Origin: CAYLLN01 sp036496265
GTDB lineage: Bacteria > Planctomycetota > Planctomycetia > Pirellulales > Pirellulaceae
DNA: 7,930 nucleotides
Direction of reading: 5' to 3'
NCBI GenBank assembly: GCA_036496265.1
Contig: DASXLL010000244.1
Span: forward strand, 1-7,930
Shown here: in pieces, positions 1-5,559 of the stretch
Position numbering within the stretch: the stretch's first letter is position 1
Layout of the letters: each line of letters opens with the position of its first letter
The notes under the pieces: generated by a model
The model's database searches: none
Told to the model about the DNA's origin: nothing
Seen by the model: only the letters and a program-made list of their open reading frames with translations
Made by a program: the position numbers and the translations under genes

Positions 1-636
1 CACGTTGCTGATTCCGCCGTTCAGCCACAGTGCTGTATCGATGCAATGGGCCAGCAAATCGCCCGTCACTCCACTCCCGGCTGCCGCGGCATCCAGCCGC
101 CATAGCCCCGCTCCGCCCTGCGGCAAATCGGCGCTAATCGTCCAATCCTGCAAAAAGTTAGCCCGATAATGAAAGACCTTGCCGAGCTTGCCGCTGTCGA
201 TAATCTGCTTCGCGAACGTCACCGCCGGCACGCGGCGATAGTTGTACCACACGATATTCGGCACCTTGGCCTTCTCCACCGCCCGGCACATCTCCTCCCC
301 TTCGGCCGTATTCATCGCCAACGGCTTCTCGCACAAAATCGCCTTCCCCGCCTCCGCCGCCGCAATTGCAATCTCCTTGTGCAAATTGTTCGGCGTGCAT
401 ATATCCACCGCGTCGATGTCTTTGCGGGCTAGCAGCTGCTTCCAATTCGTCTCGACCGATTCATAGCCCCACGTGTCGGCAAATGCTTTTGCTTTGTCCG
501 CATCGCGGGCACAAACGGCCTTGAGCACCGGCCGATATTCGAGGTCGAAGAAGTTGTTGACCTTGCGATACGCATTGCTGTGAGCCCGGCCCATAAAGCC
601 GTAACCGATCATGCCGATGTTGAGAGATTTTGCCAT
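1..636 (-). CDS. Gfo/Idh/MocA family NAD(P)-dependent oxidoreductase, C-terminus cut by window edge
   Basis: The reading frame starts at an ATG (complement of 634-636) and stays open for 212 codons to the window edge, so the C-terminal part is missing. The N-terminal Rossmann fold shows the dinucleotide loop G-Y-G-F-M-G at residues 11-16, followed by RAHSNAY. The family signature E-K-P lies at 103-105, after the ICTPNNLH strand-turn at 79-86. Residues 131-166 (YNYRRVPAV ... FLQDW) and 187-200 (GSGVTGDLLAHCID) match the start of the substrate domain, with His197 and Asp200 in the usual catalytic region. Family members oxidise or reduce sugars, inositols and related polyols in the cytoplasm; the substrate cannot be read from the sequence. 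The ribosome binding site is weak. It is divergent from the response regulator at 767 and shares a 130-bp upstream region with it. Confidence 0.92.
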   Translation of the reverse strand, partial: MAKSLNIGMIGYGFMGRAHSNAYRKVNNFFDLEYRPVLKAVCARDADKAKAFADTWGYESVETNWKQLLARKDIDAVDICTPNNLHKEIAIAAAEAGKAILCEKPLAMNTAEGEEMCRAVEKAKVPNIVWYNYRRVPAVTFAKQIIDSGKLGKVFHYRANFLQDWTISADLPQGGAGLWRLDAAAAGSGVTGDLLAHCIDTALWLNGGISNV

Positions 637-675
637 TTTGAATCGTCCGTTAACAAGAACAAAAGCTGGCTCGGG

Positions 676-700
676 ATGCAGTAGATTATGCTGTAGCATA
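676..700. promoter_or_regulatory. Possible operator/promoter elements in divergent gap
   Basis: The 130-bp gap between the divergent oxidoreductase and response regulator contains a perfect dyad, TATGCT-GT-AGCATA, at 687-700. It also contains a direct repeat, ATGCAGTAG (676-684) and ATGCTGTAG (688-696), 12 bp start to start. Tandem half-sites about one helical turn apart are the kind of target OmpR/PhoB-family regulators use, so autoregulation is possible. TATGCT could also act as a -10 hexamer in either direction. This rests on pattern only. Confidence 0.3.
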
Positions 701-766
701 GCAACCGTCGAGCGGCCGTTTTCGCGCGACGTCAGTCGCACTCCCAACACGTCATTCCTCAGGTCC

Positions 767-1513
767 ATGCCCTCTGCGAAGCACATCCTGGTCGTCGAAG
801 ACGAACGCCATCTGGCGATGGGCATCAAATTCAATCTCGAAGGTGAAGGCTACCGCGTCACCGTCGCCGGCAGCGGCCCCGCCGCACTCGAAGCCTTTCA
901 AGAGAACGAAGCCGACGTCGATCTGATCATTCTCGACATCATGCTCCCCGGCATGAGCGGCTACACCGTCTGCGAGGCGCTGCGGAAGGAAGGCAGCGAC
1001 GTGCCGATCTTGATACTGTCAGCTCGAACTTTGTCTGAAGATCGCACGCGCGGGTTCGATGTCGGGGCCAATCAGTACATGTCCAAGCCATTTGACCTCG
1101 ACGAGTTGCTCAGCCGCGTCAAGAATTTGCTCACGCACCAAAACCGCCGACATCATTCAAACGCCGAGCGCCAAAACGGTCTCTCCATCTACGAATTCGC
1201 CGCAGCGAAAATCAACTTTCCGCAGTTTGAGCTCTCGATCGACGGCAAGCCGGTGCAGCTCACAAAGCGCGAATGGGAATTGCTCGAGTTCTTCGTCGAA
1301 AACGAAGGCCGCCTTATTCCGCGTCAGGAGTTGCTCGAAAAAGTCTGGCGGATGCCTGGTCACATTCAAACGCGTGCGCCGGATCAGTTCATCCTTCGTC
1401 TGCGGAAAGCTTTCGAGACCGATCCAGCCAACCCGCGGCATTTTCTTACGATCCGCGATATGGGTTATCGCTTTCTGGCCAATCCCGTCCAGCCAGGCGA
1501 TGAATCCGCATGA
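767..1513 (+). CDS. OmpR/PhoB-family two-component response regulator
   Basis: The 248-residue protein is a typical length for an OmpR-type regulator: a receiver domain followed by a winged-helix DNA-binding domain. In the receiver (residues about 6-122) the acidic pair is E11-D12, the phospho-acceptor is D57 (LIILDIMLPG), the switch positions are S85 and Y104, and the conserved lysine is K107 in SKPFD. The winged helix spans about 145-237, including LTKREWELLEFF, RQELLEKVW, the recognition-helix region TRAPDQFILRLRKAFE and the wing GYRF. I chose the ATG at 767 because the receiver fold begins directly after it; an in-frame ATG at 611 would add 52 non-domain residues and overlap the divergent gene. 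AGG at 761-763 is the only visible Shine-Dalgarno hint. The gene ends in an ATGA overlap with the next one, so the two are probably translationally coupled. No cognate kinase is in view. Confidence 0.94.
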   Translation: MPSAKHILVVEDERHLAMGIKFNLEGEGYRVTVAGSGPAALEAFQENEADVDLIILDIMLPGMSGYTVCEALRKEGSDVPILILSARTLSEDRTRGFDVGANQYMSKPFDLDELLSRVKNLLTHQNRRHHSNAERQNGLSIYEFAAAKINFPQFELSIDGKPVQLTKREWELLEFFVENEGRLIPRQELLEKVWRMPGHIQTRAPDQFILRLRKAFETDPANPRHFLTIRDMGYRFLANPVQPGDESA

Positions 1514-1923
1514 GCCAACTCTCTACGAAGTCAATGTTCGAGCACAAGTCGCAGCCCCTGCTCCCGCGCCGCCAATTCCTCCAACGAATGGTCGCTGCCA
1601 TCGGCGTGACGCTCGCCATCATCGCCGCCTCCCTGGCCTTCGGAATGGCCGGCTATCACTTCCTCGGCGGTCTGCCGTGGATCGACGCGCTCCTCAACTC
1701 CGCGATGATTCTCACCGGCATGGGGCCGGTCGATCCCATGCAATCGACGGGCGGTAAGCTGTTTGCGACCGTCTACGCGCTCTATAGCGGCGTCGCCTTT
1801 CTTTCGATGATGGCCGTCCTGCTCGCACCAATCATTCACCGCGCGATGCACAAGTTTCACTTGGACGCCGAAGAAGATGACGGCGACGATCGCCACTCTG
1901 GTCGCAAAACCAAGCGGGACTAA
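1510..1923 (+). CDS. Small two-helix membrane protein resembling a one-pore potassium channel subunit
   Basis: The 137-residue protein has a basic N-terminus, a first membrane helix at about 27-49, an amphipathic re-entrant-like segment at 56-68 (PWIDALLNSAMIL), a loop TGMGPVDP at 69-76, a second membrane helix at about 84-107, and a charged acidic/basic tail (HKFHLDAEEDDGDD). This TM-pore helix-filter-TM order is that of the two-TM ion channel fold (Ion_trans_2-like). If aligned so, Gly70-Met71-Gly72 takes the place of the GYG/GFG selectivity filter, and Pro73 replaces the usual Asp. That is my reading of the topology, not a demonstrated homology. It starts inside the stop of the response regulator (ATGA at 1510-1513), which implies co-expression. 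Its stop lies four bases from that of the convergent aldolase. Alternative: an uncharacterised two-helix membrane protein without channel activity. Confidence 0.82.
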   Translation: MSQLSTKSMFEHKSQPLLPRRQFLQRMVAAIGVTLAIIAASLAFGMAGYHFLGGLPWIDALLNSAMILTGMGPVDPMQSTGGKLFATVYALYSGVAFLSMMAVLLAPIIHRAMHKFHLDAEEDDGDDRHSGRKTKRD

Positions 1924-1927
1924 TGGC

Positions 1928-2845
1928 TCACGACCGCACCAGCGTCCCGCCAATCGCCGTCGCCGCCAATCGCCGCCGCAAATCCGTCTGCTGCTGCTCG
2001 CTCAGGCCCGCTCGCGGATGGGCGCAATTCGTGTGTTCGATCAGTCCCTGCCAATACAAAATCTGCTTCGTCGAAGCCACGCCATGGGCCGCAATCAGCG
2101 GCTCGATGACATCGTTCGCCTTTTTTTGTGCCGCCACGGCGTCCGCGAATCGGCCTTCGCGACAGAGCTTCGCGATCTGCACGATCAGCTCCGGCATCAC
2201 GTTGTATGTCGTCCCAATGCCGCCGTGCGCCCCAAATTGCAGCCCCAGCGCCAGCATCTCGTCCGGCCCGTTGTACATGATCTGATCGCGGCCAAAACGC
2301 ATCAGCAGCCGCTGCATCGTGTACAAGTTGAATTCCGTGAATTTGTATCCCGCGATGTTCGGAACCGTCAGCAGCGACGCCAGTTCCTCAACAGTCCGCG
2401 GCTGTCCCGTCAGCCCCGGAATGTAATACGCAATCACCGGCAATCGGCTTTTTGCGGCCAGGTCGGCATAAAACGCCTGCACTTCCGCCCAAGAATAGCC
2501 GCCGGCAAACGGCGGGATGCTGCTCACTGCATCTGCGCCAGCTCGCGCGGCATGCTCGGCCAACTCGCGGGCCAAACTCGGCTGAACGGCACCCACATGG
2601 ACGATCACCTTGCCGCGTCCCTTAGACATGCCAACCGTGACCTCCACCAGCCGCTGCCGAATCTCGCGGCTCAAATAAATGCCTTCGCCCGTGCTACCCG
2701 TCAAATACAGCCCGCCGACGCCCTTTTGGTACAAGTGGTCAACCAATCGCTCCGTGCTCCGCACATCCAGCTCGCCACTGGGCGTCAGCGGCGTCACCAG
2801 CGCGGGAAGAATTCGGTTCTGCGAAGCGAGCAGCGGATTGGACAT
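1928..2845 (-). CDS. N-acetylneuraminate lyase-like aldolase (DapA/NanA superfamily)
   Basis: The protein is 305 residues, the usual length for this class I pyruvate-dependent TIM-barrel aldolase family. It carries the pyruvate-carboxylate binding motif G50-S-T-G-E-G55, the catalytic tyrosine region A-Y140-Y-I-P-G-L-T-G, the Schiff-base lysine K168 in GYKFTEFN, and GAHGGIGTTYNVMP at 206-218. The YIPGLTG and MYNGPDE...GGIGTTYN stretches resemble N-acetylneuraminate lyases more than dihydrodipicolinate synthases, so reversible cleavage of a sialic-acid-like sugar to pyruvate and a hexosamine is likely (inference). Another 2-keto-3-deoxy sugar acid remains possible. It lies 23 bp downstream of the symporter on the same strand, suggesting uptake plus cleavage in one operon. 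The ATG at 2843-2845 lacks a good Shine-Dalgarno, and a 7-bp repeat tract fills the space before it. Confidence 0.92.
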   Translation of the reverse strand: MSNPLLASQNRILPALVTPLTPSGELDVRSTERLVDHLYQKGVGGLYLTGSTGEGIYLSREIRQRLVEVTVGMSKGRGKVIVHVGAVQPSLARELAEHAARAGADAVSSIPPFAGGYSWAEVQAFYADLAAKSRLPVIAYYIPGLTGQPRTVEELASLLTVPNIAGYKFTEFNLYTMQRLLMRFGRDQIMYNGPDEMLALGLQFGAHGGIGTTYNVMPELIVQIAKLCREGRFADAVAAQKKANDVIEPLIAAHGVASTKQILYWQGLIEHTNCAHPRAGLSEQQQTDLRRRLAATAIGGTLVRS

Positions 2846-2853
2846 CGAAAGGA

Positions 2854-2878
2854 TTCAGGGTTCGGGGTTCAGGGTTCA
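2854..2878. repeat. Short heptamer tandem repeat between symporter and lyase genes
   Basis: Three contiguous 7-mers, TTCAGGG (2854-2860), TTCGGGG (2861-2867) and TTCAGGG (2868-2874), are followed by a partial TTCA (2875-2878). On the coding strand this reads as CCCTGAA/CCCCGAA. The tract overlaps the last codons and TGA stop of the symporter and occupies most of the 23-bp gap before the lyase start. G-rich runs spaced by TTC/TTCA lie on the plus strand, that is, the non-coding strand of this operon. Confidence 0.8.
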
Positions 2879-4485
2879 TCAGCCGGAGGCGACGGCAACG
2901 GCCGCCGCATCACGGCCCACCAAGTATAAGCCCGACCCGGATGATCGTCGCCGCCATCGACAATCAGTGACAAAACAGCCGCGAAAACGACGCCCGAGAC
3001 GCACGCCACGCCGTAGGCCCACATGATCGACAGATCGAACGGCGCCGTAAACGCTCGCCGGGCAAACTGCCACACAAATGGCACGCTCAGAATCTCTTTC
3101 CAGTAATTCCACACGATCGAAACCAGCATTGCTCCCACGACTGCCGGCAGGGCCGACCGCGCCGTCGCCCGCGGCAAAAACATCCCAATCAAAAACAGCG
3201 CTCCCAGCGGCCCGATGAACATATTAAAAGTCTTGGGCATCAAATCGAAAATGTTTCGGCCCGAGGCTTCCGCAAACCAGGCCACCACCAGCGCGATGCC
3301 CGTCGTGAGTCCGCCTAAGAGCAGCGTCACACCGCGGGCCAGGGCCAACCGATTCGTGCCCGCGCTCTTTTGAGCGAGCCGCGAGTGGTCCAACACATCC
3401 TGCGTCGCCACAGCCGTAATGCTGTTCACGCCCGACACCAGCGTCTGCATCGCGTCGCACAAGAAATTCGCGAAGATCAGCCCGCTAAAACCGAGTGGAA
3501 GCTGGGTCGCAAAAAAATGCAGCATCAGCTTGTCGCCTACACTCGTTGGCGCAAGGCCCGGCGGCAACTGGTCCTGGTGCCGCAAGTAAAAATGCAACAA
3601 TGCCAAACCCGAAATGCCGAGCAGCGAGGTGATCGACAACAGCGCCACCATGTTCGTGATATAGCTTTTTTGCGCCGCCGCCAGCGACGGCGTCGAGGCA
3701 TATCGCTGCAGCACGACCTGGTCCGAGCAATGCGTGCAAATCTGCCAGAAGAAGCCCGACAGGAGCGCCGTGCCGAGCGTCATTCGCTTCGTCGGGTCCA
3801 AGCTAAACCAATCGACTTGTTTGTGAGCCGCCGAATGTTCGCCCGCCACTTGCCACCACACCAGCGGCCCGTCGCCCGTATCCAGCCACACCGAGACCAC
3901 AATCGCCGCCGCCCCGCCAAATAACATCAGCGCCTGAATCACATCCGTCCAAACAACACCTTCGAGGCCGCCAAAAAACGTGTACAGCGTCGCGGCGATT
4001 CCGAGCAGTGCGATCGTGACGTATAAATTCCAGCCGGCCATTGTGGCTAGCGCCAGCGAACCGCTGTACATCACCAGTGATACCCAACCGAGCCGCAGCA
4101 AAAAAAACAGCATTCCGCCGATCAGCCGCGTACGAAAATCGAACCGGTGCTCCAGATATTCATACGCGCTGGTGAACCGCAGTCGCATGAAAAACGGAAT
4201 GAACAGAAATAGCACCAGCGGCGCGGCCGGCAGGATCGCCGCCTGGGTCATGAACGCGGCGATGCCATTCTTCACAATCTCGCCCGTCAGCCCCAGATAC
4301 GTCAGCGACGACAGCAGCGTCGCCATGATCGACAGCCCCACCGCCATCCACGGCAGTCGCCGGCTGCCCAGAAAAAAATCGTCCGTATTCTTCTGATGCC
4401 GCGACGCGCGATACACGATGTACAGCGTCGCCAGCACGTACAGCACAACGACGACCACATCGAATGTCTTCAAACCGTCGTGCAT
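2869..4485 (-). CDS. Sodium:solute symporter (SSS family), possibly for a sialic-acid-like sugar
   Basis: This 538-residue, strongly hydrophobic protein has about 13 predicted membrane helices, as expected for the SSS/SLC5 family (LeuT-like fold). Family hallmarks are visible: DDFFLGSRRLPWMAVGLS at 35-52 leading into the first core helix, S59-S60-L-T-Y-L-G, the GGLEGVVWTDVIQ signature at 172-184, CSDQVVLQRY at 253-262, and LVSGVNSITAVATQD at 349-363, the helix that usually supplies Na+ ligands. It should import a solute across the cytoplasmic membrane driven by sodium. The substrate is not readable, but pairing with a neuraminate-lyase-like aldolase 23 bp downstream suggests a nonulosonate or related sugar acid; SSS-type sialic acid transporters are known. 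The C-terminus ends in a proline-rich cytoplasmic tail after the last helix (about 489-510). Confidence 0.93.
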   Translation of the reverse strand: MHDGLKTFDVVVVVLYVLATLYIVYRASRHQKNTDDFFLGSRRLPWMAVGLSIMATLLSSLTYLGLTGEIVKNGIAAFMTQAAILPAAPLVLFLFIPFFMRLRFTSAYEYLEHRFDFRTRLIGGMLFFLLRLGWVSLVMYSGSLALATMAGWNLYVTIALLGIAATLYTFFGGLEGVVWTDVIQALMLFGGAAAIVVSVWLDTGDGPLVWWQVAGEHSAAHKQVDWFSLDPTKRMTLGTALLSGFFWQICTHCSDQVVLQRYASTPSLAAAQKSYITNMVALLSITSLLGISGLALLHFYLRHQDQLPPGLAPTSVGDKLMLHFFATQLPLGFSGLIFANFLCDAMQTLVSGVNSITAVATQDVLDHSRLAQKSAGTNRLALARGVTLLLGGLTTGIALVVAWFAEASGRNIFDLMPKTFNMFIGPLGALFLIGMFLPRATARSALPAVVGAMLVSIVWNYWKEILSVPFVWQFARRAFTAPFDLSIMWAYGVACVSGVVFAAVLSLIVDGGDDHPGRAYTWWAVMRRPLPSPPADEP

Positions 4486-4494
4486 AACCTCGTA

Positions 4495-4515
4495 GGATAG
4501 GCGTCCCGCCTGTCC
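4495..4515. repeat. GC-rich palindrome upstream of symporter
   Basis: GGATAGGCG (4495-4503), loop TCC, and CGCCTGTCC (4507-4515) form a 9-bp stem. It is complete in plus-strand RNA if one U-G wobble is allowed; in minus-strand RNA the same position is an A/C mismatch. It sits 10 bp upstream of the symporter ATG, in its 5' leader, and is followed on the plus strand by CCCCCAAAAAA. The sequence resembles interspersed 'aggcgtcccgcct' palindromes that I recall from planctomycete intergenic DNA, so it may be a REP-like element rather than a gene-specific control site. Confidence 0.55.
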
Positions 4516-4540
4516 CCCAAAAAACGAATCCCCAACTATC

Positions 4541-4564
4541 GTGTCGTGCTAACATAACGACCAC
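4541..4564. promoter_or_regulatory. Weak dyad in the divergent symporter/SDR promoter region
   Basis: GTGTCGT (4541-4547) and ACGACCAC (4557-4564) form an inverted repeat with one unpaired base and a 9-bp spacer, in the 109-bp gap between two divergent genes. Its position would suit an operator shared by both. TATGTT on the minus strand within the spacer could be a -10 element for the symporter. Neither reading is proven by sequence. Confidence 0.25.
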
Positions 4565-4594
4565 TCCGTCCACTGGCTAGTTTGGTAATTGGAT

Positions 4595-5383
4595 ATGGGT
4601 GTTTTAGACCGCTTCTCCCTCACCGGCCGCGTCGCCCTCGTCACTGGAGGCGCTGGCCCGCTCTTCGGCCGCAGCATCTCCACCGCCCTCGCCGAAGCCG
4701 GGGCGACCCTCGTCACCGCCTCCCGCTCCCGCGAACGAAACGACAGTTTTGCCATCGAAATGCAAGGCCGCGGCTTCGACGTTCACGGCCTGGCGTTCGA
4801 CCTCCTCGACCCCGGCTCGATCGACGCCCTTCACGATCAAGTGCTGCAGAAATTCGGCCGTCTCGACATCCTCGTGAACAGCGCCCTGGCCCAGCAAGGC
4901 CATCGCGGCTGCTTCGCCGATCAGACGGCCAGCGATTTAAACACAGTCGCCCAAGGCGACTTCGCTGGTCTTTTCCGCCACTGCCAGCGGGCCATCGCCG
5001 CGATGAAACAACACGGCCGCGGGTCGATCATCAACATCGCCAGCATCTACGGCGTCGTTTCCAACGATCCGGGCCTCTACGCCGGCACGGAAATGGTTCA
5101 GCCGCCGAGCTACAATTTCGTCAAAGCAGGCATGATCAACTTCACCCGCTATCTGGCCTGCTATTACGGCCGCGACGGCATCCGCGCCAACTGCATTAGC
5201 CCCGGTGGCTATTTCAACAACCAACCCGAGGCATTCGTGCAGCGGTATAGCGACCGCGTACCGCTCAAGCGAATGATGGGCCACGACGATCTGCAAGGCG
5301 CCGTCGTCTTTCTCGCCTCCGATGCCTCCGCCTATGTCACCGGCACGAATCTCATGGTCGATGGAGGTTGGACATGCCACTGA
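4595..5383 (+). CDS. Short-chain dehydrogenase/reductase resembling PtmA
   Basis: This 262-residue classical-type SDR shows the cofactor loop T17-G-G-A-G-P-L-F-G25, the catalytic serine S150 in NIASIYGVV, the Y173-N-F-V-K177 active-site pair, and the C-terminal ISPGGYFNNQPEAF and VDGGWT motifs. The stretch ASIYGVV ... GTEM ... PPSYNFVKAGMINFTRYLA resembles flagellin-modification protein PtmA and related SDRs near nonulosonate genes (from memory, not a search). Two departures from the consensus stand out: the NNAG segment reads V-N-S-A-L (94-98), and an aspartate (D122) appears where the structural asparagine of the tetrad is expected. I chose the ATG at 4595 because the fold begins there; a TTG two codons earlier is also in frame. 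It is divergent from the symporter and 176 bp upstream of a second oxidoreductase. Substrate unknown, probably a sugar derivative. Confidence 0.92.
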   Translation: MGVLDRFSLTGRVALVTGGAGPLFGRSISTALAEAGATLVTASRSRERNDSFAIEMQGRGFDVHGLAFDLLDPGSIDALHDQVLQKFGRLDILVNSALAQQGHRGCFADQTASDLNTVAQGDFAGLFRHCQRAIAAMKQHGRGSIINIASIYGVVSNDPGLYAGTEMVQPPSYNFVKAGMINFTRYLACYYGRDGIRANCISPGGYFNNQPEAFVQRYSDRVPLKRMMGHDDLQGAVVFLASDASAYVTGTNLMVDGGWTCH

Positions 5384-5393
5384 CTAAAAAAAC

Positions 5394-5532
5394 ACGAAGT
5401 ACGAAGTACGAAATCTGAAACAAATCCAAATGCATCAATTCTCAAATGGTTAAACCGAGAACATGTGTTTCTGTCATTTGAATTTGTGATTTAGAATTTG
5501 TTTCGTGCTTCGAGTTTCGGATTTTGAATTTC
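5394..5532. repeat. Heptamer-periodic imperfect inverted repeat (MITE/REP-like)
   Basis: This AT-rich island lies between the SDR and the next oxidoreductase. The left arm begins with tandem 7-mers ACGAAGT, ACGAAGT, ACGAAAT (5394-5414). The right arm, 5477-5532, divides into eight in-phase 7-mers: TTTGAAT, TTGTGAT, TTAGAAT, TTGTTTC, GTGCTTC, GAGTTTC, GGATTTT, GAATTTC. The two arms are imperfect reverse complements around a central loop (about 5449-5474). Left CGAAGTACGAA...ACAAAT pairs with right CGAAGCACGAAACAAAT, the left arm carrying exactly 7 extra bases. The innermost pair is CAAATG (5443-5448) with CATTTG (5475-5480). No ORF is supported inside. The base composition is clearly lower in GC than the flanking genes. 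Confidence 0.75.
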
Positions 5533-5559
5533 AGTGCCCAGCTTTCGGTCCAACTTCTC

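Noticed and set aside
611..766. Upstream in-frame ATG at 611 extending the response regulator by 52 residues
   Set aside because: The added residues have no receiver-domain character and overlap the start of the divergent dehydrogenase; the ATG at 767 starts right before the receiver fold.
1877..2929. 350-codon plus-strand ORF opposite the lyase
   Set aside because: It is antisense to a gene with full family motifs, is rich in Arg/His/Gln as expected for a GC-driven shadow frame, and has no recognisable domain.
3370..3924. 184-codon plus-strand ORF opposite the symporter
   Set aside because: It is an Arg/Gln/His-rich antisense frame over a gene whose SSS motifs and hydrophobic helices are unambiguous.
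4582..5199. 205-codon plus-strand ORF overlapping the SDR
   Set aside because: It is an Arg/Pro/His-rich shadow in another frame of a gene with clear SDR motifs.
5394..5532. CRISPR-like array
   Set aside because: The repeat units are 7 bp, contiguous and degenerate, with no spacers and no cas genes nearby.
5524..5559. TTG start extending the second oxidoreductase by 12 residues
   Set aside because: The segment lies partly in the repeat tract, and the Rossmann strand begins directly after the ATG at 5560.
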